Shown here: in pieces, positions 54,408-62,694 of the stretch | Position numbering within the stretch: the stretch's first letter is position 1 | Layout of the letters: every line of letters starts with the position of its first letter | Source of the DNA: Pirellulaceae bacterium | Lineage (GTDB): Bacteria; Planctomycetota; Planctomycetia; Pirellulales; Pirellulaceae | Assembly: GCA_029243025.1 (NCBI GenBank) | Contig: JAQWSU010000044.1 | Location: 1 to 64,000, forward strand | Direction of reading: 5' to 3' | DNA length: 64,000 bases | The notes under the pieces: generated by a model | What the model was told of the DNA's origin: nothing | Databases searched by the model: none | Seen by the model: only the letters and a program-made list of their open reading frames with translations | Translations under genes and position numbers: made by a program

Positions 54408-55832
54408 TCAGCCAAACAGCTCTTGAATCGGTTCGGCTGTTCCGTCGGGGGTGACGTAGAAGGGGCGTTGTTCAACGTTGTAATGATGATCGTGTCGGAT
54501 ACCCAGGGCGCGATAGATGGAGGCATGAAGTTGTTCGGTGGTAACGGGATCTTTCACGGTGGTACAGGGTCGTTCATCCGCCGTTTCACCGTAAACGAAG
54601 CCTTTTTTTACGCCGCCGCCAAACATCAGGACGCTGCCGGCACCGGTGAAGTGACGGTGCATTCCATAATGTTGCGGGCCGTCGATTTTGGGCGGGACTT
54701 GCACCTGGTCCTGGACTTTCTTTTCCGGTTTACCTTCCATCATCATGTCTCGGCTGAATTCACTCGCAACCACAATGAGTGTTCTGTCAAGTAACTTGCG
54801 CGCCTCGAGGTCCAGCACCAGTTGGGCGATAGGCGCATCGATCATTGTCTTAAGCTCTTTCATCCTCGTGTGGCCGTTGTCGTGCGTGTCCCAATATTTG
54901 AACGGATAGTATCCATGCGTGACTTCGATGAATCTTGCCCCCGCTTCGGTTAGTCGTCGCGCCAATAAACAGCCGAGGCCGAACCGACCGCCGACTTGAT
55001 ATGTTTCATAACTTTCCTTGGGCTCCAAGCTGAGATCGAAAGCCTGCCTCGCTTTGGGACTTGAAAGCAGGCGGTGTGCATTGTCGACCGATTTGATCAA
55101 TGATTCCCGTTGGTACTCCGATCCGTGGCGTTGAATTGGGTTATTCGCGAGTAGTTTCTTGTAAGCCTTGTAACGCTTTGCGAAGCGGGCGTCGCTCATT
55201 CCCACTGGTGGTTTGACGGCCTCAATTGCCTGATCGGGTTCGACAAGGAAGAAGGGGGCAAATTCACTGCCGAGGAAGCCTGCTGTGTGGAAAGCCTTAA
55301 GCGATTCTTTCTCGCCACTATCAAACGTTTGGCCAATGTCGATGAAGGCCGGAAGATCTGGATTCAGCGGACCCACGCTGCGCGAGATCCATGAGCCGAT
55401 GTGTGGAGCGGCTACCGTTAGTGGTGGCTCGTAGGCGGTGTGCCAATGATATTGGTGGCGGCTGTGCAGAATGAAGCCAAGGTCCGCGGCGCGGTAGGTT
55501 TTGATGAGCGTTCCGCGATCGATCACCGAACCAATCTTGTCTAAACCTTCGGTGAACTGCACTCCATCGATTGCAGTGTCAATTGCTGGAAATGTAGAGA
55601 GAACTCGGTTGGGATCCAACCCTTTCTCGTAAGGCGTGTAACGCTTGGGGTCAAACGTGTCGGTGCTGGCCATTCCACCGGCAAGCCAGAGGACAATCAC
55701 TGTATCAGCAGTTGCCGGGAGTGATTCTGTTCGAGCGCTAGCCGATTGAGTCGGATATCCCGCTGCAAGTGCTCCAAGCGTTGCCACAGAAGCGGAAGAA
55801 AGAAAATCTCGGCGGTCAATTGAACTGGTCAT
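54408..55832 (-). CDS. DUF1501 protein with Tat signal (second copy)
   Basis: A 474-residue DUF1501-family protein. The N-terminus is a twin-arginine signal (SIDRRDFLSSASVATLGAL). Family blocks are LWLAGGMASTDTFDPKRYTP, HSRHQYHWHTAYEPPL, KYWDTHDNGHTRMKELK and VASEFSRDMMMEGKP with HYGMHRHFTGAGSVL. It follows the DUF1549/DUF1553 gene on the same strand after about 155 bases. The family blocks diverge from the DUF1501 protein at 31-33 kb, so this is a separate subfamily, not a recent duplicate. Confidence 0.88.
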   Translation of the reverse strand: MTSSIDRRDFLSSASVATLGALAAGYPTQSASARTESLPATADTVIVLWLAGGMASTDTFDPKRYTPYEKGLDPNRVLSTFPAIDTAIDGVQFTEGLDKIGSVIDRGTLIKTYRAADLGFILHSRHQYHWHTAYEPPLTVAAPHIGSWISRSVGPLNPDLPAFIDIGQTFDSGEKESLKAFHTAGFLGSEFAPFFLVEPDQAIEAVKPPVGMSDARFAKRYKAYKKLLANNPIQRHGSEYQRESLIKSVDNAHRLLSSPKARQAFDLSLEPKESYETYQVGGRFGLGCLLARRLTEAGARFIEVTHGYYPFKYWDTHDNGHTRMKELKTMIDAPIAQLVLDLEARKLLDRTLIVVASEFSRDMMMEGKPEKKVQDQVQVPPKIDGPQHYGMHRHFTGAGSVLMFGGGVKKGFVYGETADERPCTTVKDPVTTEQLHASIYRALGIRHDHHYNVEQRPFYVTPDGTAEPIQELFG

Positions 55833-55988
55833 TTTAAGAGTTCCGAAACCGGTTTGAGCAACAAATGGAAGTCGTGAATAGAAGGTAGGGTTTAAGGTTG
55901 CGTGCTATCGAAATGGGACGATGGCTTGTACGGTAATTCTGATCCTCTTGATTTTAGCAGGCAGGCTTCAAGAGTAAATTCGTGGTCC

Positions 55989-58391
55989 TTAGTGAATCAG
56001 TTGAAACTCTGGATGCATCGCAAGAATCCAAAATAGATCTTCGATGCCTTCAGACGACACGGGGTTCCCGACAATCTCACGCGATAATTGCATTTCACTG
56101 TCGGAGGGGGATCGGCTCAACGCGTTCGTGAAAAGCTGGTCCACGATCGACTCGGCTTGGTGTCCGGAGGCTGCCCAGACCTTGCCGCCTCGGGCCATTA
56201 AATCTGCAACGGCTTTGCCGTTGGATAATTCTAAAAGTTGGGCGGTCGTCGCGGTCGACTCTCGCCTCGTTACGATGACATCGCGTTTCGGTCTGCCCAA
56301 GGTCGTCATCAGGCGATTGAGCGTCTGCAGGCCAGCGCGTTTTTTGGCTCCGAGACCGTAAACAATGAATTCTAGATCGGCTGGGTCTTTCGCATGACCA
56401 TTCGTGGTGTGGTGACGGCCCACAGTCGCCGTGAAGCGATTAAAGCGTTTCCCAGTGATGTCAAAAACGATCACTGAATCTGCGTGAGTGCCCAATCCAG
56501 ACCTGTAGGTGTTACCGTCGACATGGAGCGGAGACTGTAGGACAGATTTGTCTTGGGTCACTTTTCCCCAGCCAGAACTAGCCGTCAGCCAGGGGAGATC
56601 AGTCAGACGGGTCTTCTTTTCACCCGGACCGTGGAGGATCGGGTCCACCCAGTTAGCGTGGTCGTCTTTGGTGCTTTGCTGTCCTTCTTCAACAACGAGA
56701 ATGAGTCGCTCTTGGTTCGAGATATTGACGTCGACTTGTTTTGATCCACCTGTCATCAGGCCACTGTCAAAGAGGGCTGTTTTGCGGTCGAATTGCTCTG
56801 GAAGTTTTTCTTCCGAGTCAACTTGTCCCGCGGCGAGAATTATTTGATCGAGCGCGTCCAGAAATTGTTCCGCAGATAGTCGCCGGACGACCGGACCCTC
56901 GAAGACATAATTATCTTCGTCCGCTTCGAGTGGTGCCGAAGGTCGTTGATAGGCCTTTGATGTGAGGATTAAACGTATCGTGTGCTTTAAATCGTAGCCG
57001 TGATTGACAAGGTCGACAGCGAGCCAGTCCAGTAAGTCTTGGTTCCAGGCAGGGTTGTCCATCTCGTCAACCGGTTCGATAAGACCACGTCCTAAGAAAA
57101 TTGCCCAAAGTCGATTAACTGCGGTGCGGGCGAGTCGTCCATTTTTCGAAGAGGTGATGATTTTCGACAGTTGTTTGATCCGATCCGTCCGCGATGCAGT
57201 AGGATCGATTTCACCAAGCTGAGGATAAAGAAATGCGGGTGCAGCCTGTTGTCCGACCGGCTTATTACAGCGATGAACTTCCATGGGATTTTCAGAGAAA
57301 ATCGAGGCGAGCGCGTAGGTCTGTTCGAGTGTCCATTCGTTGATGAACGAATCGTGACACGAGGCGCATTTGATGTTCAAGCCAAGGAAAACCTGAGCAA
57401 CGTTTTGTGCCGCCTGCATCTCGGTGACTTGCGAAGCGTTCACGGTGCCACGCCAGGCGATTCCTTTGATGAATCCGTCCGAACCGTCAACTGGATTAAT
57501 CAACTCACGCACGAATTGGTCGTACGGTTTGTTTTCCATCAATGACTTTGTCAGCCAGCTTGTTATCGGCTTTCCGCCTCCACCGTGATATTGCCGCGTG
57601 TAACTGTTGCGGAGGCAATCGCTCCAGAAGGTAAGCCAGTGTTGACTGTAGTTTTGTTTGTCTTCTAGCAGATCGGTGACTAGCTTGGAGCGTTTATCTG
57701 ATCGTGGGTCGGCTTGAAAGACTTCGAATTCCTCGGGCGTGGGCAGTAAACCAATCGTATCTAGAAAAGCTCGACGTGCGAAAACCGCATCGCTGACCGT
57801 CATCTCTGGATTGATTTGGTGCTTCGCGTAATACGGAGCCATAAAGCGATCGATCGGATTGAGCTCTTGATTGGTAGGGAGGATAACTTCGCGGGGCGCC
57901 ATCGGGGCATTACGGAATTTCGCAAACGTGAAGCCTTTCTCCCACTTCACGCCTTGGTCAATCCAAGCTCGCAGAAGAGCAATCTCGTTCAGAGTGAGCG
58001 GTTTACCCTTGAGAGGCATTCGTAGATCAGCGTCATTGGTCAGCAGGTACTCAAAAAGAAGACTCTCGGCACTATTACCCGAAACGACTGCGGGTCCACT
58101 ATCGCCACCCCCCAGGAAAGTATGGATGTGATCGATGTTGAATCCGCCTTTTCGTTTCCCATTGGCGTGGCAGCTGGTGCAACTGCGTTTGAGAATTGGC
58201 TTGATATCGTCAGCGAAATTGATCACTTTTTTGGCCGCAGGTGGTAATGTTCGTGACTCTGTCTCGTCGCCGCGAGTCGACGGTGACACCGCAAAGAGGC
58301 TTGTCAGCACGACTAGCTTTGCCCCGAGCAATGAATAACGGTTTTGGCGAACGAACTGCATGCGTTTTTTCCAGTTGGAATGTGGGATCAT
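55989..58391 (-). CDS. PSCyt1/DUF1549/DUF1553 protein with NPCBM-like insert (second copy)
   Basis: An 800-residue exported protein. Starts at ATG 58391 or ATG 58361; neither has a strong ribosome binding site. A hydrophobic signal (LLGAKLVVLTSLFAV) precedes the cytochrome C domain with CTSCHANGKRKGGFN (about 72). DUF1549 follows with CASCHDSFINEW (about 343). DUF1553 begins near 410 (RLARTAVNRLWAIFLGRGLI). An insertion at about 610-680 resembles an NPCBM sugar-binding module (YRSGLGTHADSVIVFDI, FTATVGRHHT). It is upstream of, and surely co-transcribed with, the DUF1501 gene. It forms the same two-gene unit as at 28-33 kb but with a different inserted binding domain. Confidence 0.88.
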   Translation of the reverse strand: MIPHSNWKKRMQFVRQNRYSLLGAKLVVLTSLFAVSPSTRGDETESRTLPPAAKKVINFADDIKPILKRSCTSCHANGKRKGGFNIDHIHTFLGGGDSGPAVVSGNSAESLLFEYLLTNDADLRMPLKGKPLTLNEIALLRAWIDQGVKWEKGFTFAKFRNAPMAPREVILPTNQELNPIDRFMAPYYAKHQINPEMTVSDAVFARRAFLDTIGLLPTPEEFEVFQADPRSDKRSKLVTDLLEDKQNYSQHWLTFWSDCLRNSYTRQYHGGGGKPITSWLTKSLMENKPYDQFVRELINPVDGSDGFIKGIAWRGTVNASQVTEMQAAQNVAQVFLGLNIKCASCHDSFINEWTLEQTYALASIFSENPMEVHRCNKPVGQQAAPAFLYPQLGEIDPTASRTDRIKQLSKIITSSKNGRLARTAVNRLWAIFLGRGLIEPVDEMDNPAWNQDLLDWLAVDLVNHGYDLKHTIRLILTSKAYQRPSAPLEADEDNYVFEGPVVRRLSAEQFLDALDQIILAAGQVDSEEKLPEQFDRKTALFDSGLMTGGSKQVDVNISNQERLILVVEEGQQSTKDDHANWVDPILHGPGEKKTRLTDLPWLTASSGWGKVTQDKSVLQSPLHVDGNTYRSGLGTHADSVIVFDITGKRFNRFTATVGRHHTTNGHAKDPADLEFIVYGLGAKKRAGLQTLNRLMTTLGRPKRDVIVTRRESTATTAQLLELSNGKAVADLMARGGKVWAASGHQAESIVDQLFTNALSRSPSDSEMQLSREIVGNPVSSEGIEDLFWILAMHPEFQLIH

Positions 58392-59070
58392 TCCATATCA
58401 AAGGTTGAGAGTCGTTTTCTTCTGGGCGGGGGATTGTCTCAGCCAGCCTGTTTTTCTTTGAATTGAGCCACAGGCAATGACCCGTTGGAGCTGGGCTGCG
58501 ATTCACGTGAGTGGGGCGATCGATGTTTTTGCGATCCGAGTAGCCGCGATTTTCCGGACGTTATTTTACCTGAACATCAAAATGCCGTGTTGCACAAATC
58601 GAATGCTGCCACAAAATTCGCAGCTGAAATTTTGGTGATCGAGGCTAAGTTTTATGATCCCTGTGACACGATCCCCCCGAAATTATCGAGTTTAACGACG
58701 CCTGATTCGTTCGTAGGAAAAACGCTTTGTCCGACCGCTACCACTTGGCAACGGTTGCTACCAGATTGCCGTCAGATCGAAGGAGGCTGGCGGATCCGAG
58801 ATTTTTTCCGGAACGGGTGCTCTCTTTTCCTCTTTCGCGTGCTGCCTGTTTGCTGAGATGAAAGCGGTGAATCGCATGAGACCCCTCCTTTTGCACCCGT
58901 GTCGATACGGGTTTTGAGGAGGTGGAAGCCGCTTGCCGGAGAGTCGGCGGAGAAATCGGGGCGATCAAGATTGGCCGAAAGAGTGATTGAAGCCAGCTGA
59001 GGGCAGGCACGGTTGGCTCTTGCCCCCATCCACCACCGATGGGATGGGGGCCTGCTGATTGTTGACCAGC
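58392..59070. other. Intergenic
   Basis: About 680 bases between two minus-strand genes. An open frame at 58485-58856 (+) lacks a ribosome binding site and family resemblance. A hairpin at 59022-59051 is listed separately. A small CCCGT/ACGGG hairpin followed by TTTT lies near 58900-58918. Confidence 0.4.
59022..59051 (-). terminator. Perfect 10-bp hairpin after an unknown secreted protein gene
   Basis: GCCCCCATCC (59022-59031) pairs exactly with GGATGGGGGC (59042-59051) with a ten-base loop, about 20 bases after the stop of the minus-strand gene ending at 59071. There is no T-tract downstream. Its place and strength suggest a 3'-end structure. Confidence 0.5.
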
Positions 59071-60021
59071 TTATTTGGCTTTCTTAAGAATGATTTCCGG
59101 TTCTTGCGGTTGAGGCACACCATTGAGCGTTCGATCGAGAATCGCATGGCGGAAAATTCCAGGTTTTGAAAGGTCGATCAAGCACTTTTCCTGCAACACA
59201 CCGGTTGGAGTATGTCCTTCTCTTTCCCACAGGAAGACGTTGTTCTGAGCCGAAATGATTTTTCCGGACATCTGAACCCCGGTGGATGTGTGGTAGTTGA
59301 CAACAATGTCTCCGGTGTAGGCGTCATAGCTGGTCGCTCCGTAGCCTTCCAAGAGATCCGATTTCCAGTTCCAGACAATCATTGTCCCATCTTCTGAATA
59401 TTGCACGGGATGAGAAATCACTTGCGTGTGTGCCGGAAAACCGTAAGCCGCATTGGCTGGCTGTTCGACAGTGCCTTCCCAGGTGCCGATCATGCTTTCC
59501 AATTGCTTTAGCTTTCTTCTGGCAAGATCCTTGTAGGACGCTTGTGCGTCTTTCGTGCTGATTCTGCGAAACTTTCGCTTGTTGCCGTGGTCGAGATCTC
59601 CCATGATTTCGTTCCAGAAGAATTCGTCGGGCTGAAAAACATAACGCAGTTTGTTTTCGGACCAATCACTCCAAGTCGATGTTTTCAGGTCCATGCTTCT
59701 GTTTTGTTCGCCGACGAATTTCAACACTTTTCCGACGACAGGTTCGACGGAAAAGCGAAGCTCCCATTTGTTTACTACTTTTCCATCAACGCTTGATGTG
59801 ATGGTCTCGACGTAGTGGTAAGGTTTGTCTCGAGGCACAATCTTTTTGGTCATCGCGTACACCTTGCCTTCGGGGGTGATTTGTTCGCGTAACCAAGTAC
59901 CGGGGACAAATTTTGCGCCTGCGACCTTTGCATCGCTGGCTAAATGGTGGTCTGCCGAGACGTCCGTGTGGCAGCTCGCGAAAATGGTCATGGCGAGCAG
60001 AGTGGTGGTGTAAGTTCTCAT
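59071..60021 (-). CDS. Secreted protein of unknown function
   Basis: A 316-residue protein with a short N-terminal signal (TTLLAMTIFASCHTDVSA; the Cys may be a lipobox or the cut may follow VSA). The rest is two beta-rich halves. The first (about 35-170) has a GTWLREQITPEGKVYAM opening. The second (about 175-310) begins LESMIGTWEGTVEQPANAAY and has NWKSDLLEGYGATSYDAYTG and LWEREGHTP. The repeated GTW motif suggests two calycin-like barrels of the DUF1579 type; this is a weak assignment. The next gene upstream also has a lipocalin-like end, so the two may be functionally linked. Confidence 0.65.
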   Translation of the reverse strand: MRTYTTTLLAMTIFASCHTDVSADHHLASDAKVAGAKFVPGTWLREQITPEGKVYAMTKKIVPRDKPYHYVETITSSVDGKVVNKWELRFSVEPVVGKVLKFVGEQNRSMDLKTSTWSDWSENKLRYVFQPDEFFWNEIMGDLDHGNKRKFRRISTKDAQASYKDLARRKLKQLESMIGTWEGTVEQPANAAYGFPAHTQVISHPVQYSEDGTMIVWNWKSDLLEGYGATSYDAYTGDIVVNYHTSTGVQMSGKIISAQNNVFLWEREGHTPTGVLQEKCLIDLSKPGIFRHAILDRTLNGVPQPQEPEIILKKAK

Positions 60022-60331
60022 TGTGCTGATGGAATCCTTGAAAATAGATGTTGTGAGACGCGGTAACGCGAAAAACGGTTTTTACACCCTCTGCCATGCA
60101 TGGCCGTCGGGTGAATACGGAGTATTTGATCTTTGCTCGGAGTAAAACCTGGGAGGCAAACGACCAGGTTGTGTTCTTTTGTCCATCCTGTCACTTTGAA
60201 TCTTGCGCTGAATCTTGCGCTGAATCTTGCGCTAAATCTTGCGCTAAATCTTGCGGATCAAGATGTGGATCGGTGGATCGCAGAAACAATGCATTCCGCC
60301 AGAGGATCTCTGGCGGAAGAAGGGCAGGAAG
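60022..60331. other. Intergenic with a 12-bp tandem repeat
   Basis: About 310 bases between two minus-strand genes. Apart from the repeat at 60198-60255, nothing was recognised. Confidence 0.45.
60198..60255. repeat. 12-bp tandem repeat (nearly 5 copies)
   Basis: GAATCTTGCGCT occurs three times (60198-60233), then AAATCTTGCGCT and a partial AAATCTTGCG. Being 12 bp, it keeps all frames open and creates artificial repetitive open frames on the plus strand. Confidence 0.9.
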
Positions 60332-61828
60332 TTATTTGGCACGGGTCCAGATTTCCTGGAAATCTCCGTCGTAGAATTCTTTCATTCCTTCTGGGAGTTC
60401 GTCGTGTTTGCCGCTGTGAATGAGTTGGTTGCCACTCAATTCTGTGCTTACTTTCCAGTTTCCGTTCAATTTGTCGGCATTGTTTAGTTGGAAGTCGATG
60501 TGTTCGATGTAGTTGTCACCATCAAACGTGTACGAACCACCCAACGACTCCATCACTTGATTGGTTTTAGGATTGACGACGACCCAGTTCCAGAAGTTGT
60601 CGATTTTGATCTTGGTGCTGATGTTCCCGTTGGGGAATTCTATTTGCCAGACACCCTCGATGGCCTCGAAGGCACTGTCGTTCGGTTGCATTCGAACCCA
60701 AGTTTCATCTAGATCTTCATTTTTTCCAGAACCTTTGATGCCAAGTTGGTGGAACGAACCATCATTCGATTCGATGTTGTAGGTTGTTGAACTCGGTAGA
60801 TTCGGAAGCCATTCTTCGTTCGACGCATAGGCCGCTTGTTCCCTTATCGTTGAGCCATCAAATCGTGCTGGTCCGCCGTGGATGCTTTTGATCTCTCCAT
60901 CTTCGACTCGGATCACTCGACGAACGCCATCGCAGATGATCTTGAAAACGCCGTTGCTGAAATCTTTCGGCATCGTAAACTCGTCAGTGGGCTCAAAGTT
61001 CTTCGCATAGACACCATCGATTTCGTCACCGCGGTCTTGGGTGGTGTCCAGCAATTGCCAAAGCTCTCTCTTGTGAAGTTGCTTGGTCGCGCCCATGCGG
61101 CTGATGATGTGCTGTCGTTGATCGTCCGTCAGTTCCGGAATCGATTTGAGGTTTGAACCGTGGCCGGCTGCCACGTCACTTAGGGTGTGGAAGACATCGT
61201 GGGTCTGGAAGTGGTAGTCATTGGCGGCATTGGCCGGAAACATTTTTCTACCGATGTACCAGGATTCGATCCTACCTTGATCAATGCTGTTCTGAGCTGC
61301 TGGGCGGAAATAGTTTTTTCGCAGTGACAGAAATTCCCCGCCCAAGCCATTCGGTACTTTCCAGAAGAAAACATTGTTGACATTGTTCCGATGGAAGTTG
61401 CTAGGAATGGACCCGCTGTCAACGAGGATCGCGCTGTTGACGATCTGACGCAGTTCGCCCGTTCGCTTAGCTAAAGGATGTCCCTCCGGATGAGCAGCTT
61501 GCCATTCTTGAGCGCCTGGGCTTGAATTGATTGAGCCAAAATCGCTGTAGATCTGCCCCGTTACGTAATCGTATTCGGAGTCAGTGCCGAAAGGAGAAAT
61601 CACCTTGAAAAAAAACCAGTCTACAAGCTTTCCGTTCTTCTTGCGTTCAACGTGAACCGGTTTCCAGACATTCGATTCCAGTTGCTCGTAATCCGAACGA
61701 TTCTCGGGATTGACTTTCATGAAATGCTGAACCCAATAAAGTCGGGGAGCATCCGTTTGGGCGAAACTGGTCGACAGCGTGCCGAATAAAACGGCCAAAG
61801 TTATCACGAAGCATAGGGAGCGCTTCAT
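60332..61828 (-). CDS. Secreted protein of unknown function with lipocalin-like C-terminus
   Basis: A 498-residue protein with AAGGA upstream of the ATG and a signal peptide (LCFVITLAVLFGTLSTSFAQ). The N-terminal 220 residues resemble two dimeric alpha/beta-barrel-like units (RLYWVQHFMKVNPENRSDYEQ, NNVFFWKVPNGLGGEFLSL). A middle region follows (about 260-380). The C-terminal 100 residues (AIEGVWQIEFPNGNISTKIK, GGSYTFDGDNYIEHIDF) look like a lipocalin or calycin fold. No family name is offered. It is upstream of, and co-directional with, the other unknown secreted gene. Confidence 0.65.
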   Translation of the reverse strand: MKRSLCFVITLAVLFGTLSTSFAQTDAPRLYWVQHFMKVNPENRSDYEQLESNVWKPVHVERKKNGKLVDWFFFKVISPFGTDSEYDYVTGQIYSDFGSINSSPGAQEWQAAHPEGHPLAKRTGELRQIVNSAILVDSGSIPSNFHRNNVNNVFFWKVPNGLGGEFLSLRKNYFRPAAQNSIDQGRIESWYIGRKMFPANAANDYHFQTHDVFHTLSDVAAGHGSNLKSIPELTDDQRQHIISRMGATKQLHKRELWQLLDTTQDRGDEIDGVYAKNFEPTDEFTMPKDFSNGVFKIICDGVRRVIRVEDGEIKSIHGGPARFDGSTIREQAAYASNEEWLPNLPSSTTYNIESNDGSFHQLGIKGSGKNEDLDETWVRMQPNDSAFEAIEGVWQIEFPNGNISTKIKIDNFWNWVVVNPKTNQVMESLGGSYTFDGDNYIEHIDFQLNNADKLNGNWKVSTELSGNQLIHSGKHDELPEGMKEFYDGDFQEIWTRAK

Positions 61829-62694
61829 CGTTTTTTCCTTGAAAAAGAGGGGCCATGCAAACTGGAATCATGTAAAGTTCGCATCTTGCTTTATTGGGAT
61901 GCCTTCAACGGGCATTCGAACCGATATCCGTTACTGTCATTAAGAAAATGGTGGGAGCCGCAAGGGATTTACGGATTGGAGTGCAGAGTTTTCGTCCGGA
62001 CGAAAACAGGAATGCCAATTGGGAACCCATTCCACCGTCTAGTGCGACAACGGCTGAACAATTACCCAAAGCAAAGCTGAAAGAATTTTCTTCTTGTCGC
62101 CTCTTTCCATAAAGTCAATCCATGCAAGCTTTTACTGGTGAAAGAGTGAGCAGTGGGCAAAAGCGTTTTTCGACTTGAAGCAATGTTTTTGCAGCCAAAG
62201 TGTGCCCGGACGAGGATGGTTAGGGCGTGCGAATTAAAAAAAGATCAGCCAGTTTCGATCTGCGTTTTCCGCCAGGTCGAATCGTGTAATCCCTCTGCGA
62301 TGATGAACGGCATGGGAAACGGCCCCGATAACAGGATGATTTCAGACAGTCATCTCTCGATTTGTTGGAATCGGATCAGACGTATCAGGGTCGGGCAGGC
62401 AGTCCGTCTCAGTTTTAGGCCTTACCGGATCGAAAATTCGAAGGCGAAGTCATCAAAATTCATCGTGCGGCTGAGCCGACATCCTACCTGGAAGGGAACA
62501 TCAAGAAGTACAAAGGTAATGATACCCGTCGAGCCGCCGTCAACTGAATTAAGGAATGGCATGATGGCACTCATCGAGATTTTTTGAAGACCGCTGCGGC
62601 GGGCGAGCATTTCTATCGCGTGTGAACTGGCGATCGTGCCATTTAGGCAACGTTTTTTCGCAATGTTTACAGCGTGTTTTACCCCAACGGTGAC
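61829..62694. other. Long gene-poor gap
   Basis: About 865 bases between two minus-strand genes. A 144-codon frame on the plus strand (62153-62587) has an Arg/Ser/Met-rich composition, no signal and no family likeness, so I do not call it. No hairpin or repeat stood out. Confidence 0.4.

Noticed and set aside
58485-58856. 123-codon open frame on the plus strand
   Set aside because: No start signal, no domain, and an odd Cys/Arg-rich composition; likely chance.
60096-60423. Open frames with SCAE/SCAK or LNLA repeats on the plus strand
   Set aside because: They are created by the 12-bp tandem repeat, have no ribosome binding site and overlap the 3' end of a good minus-strand gene.
62153-62587. 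144-codon open frame on the plus strand
   Set aside because: Composition is unlike the neighbouring proteins, there is no ribosome binding site and no recognisable motif.
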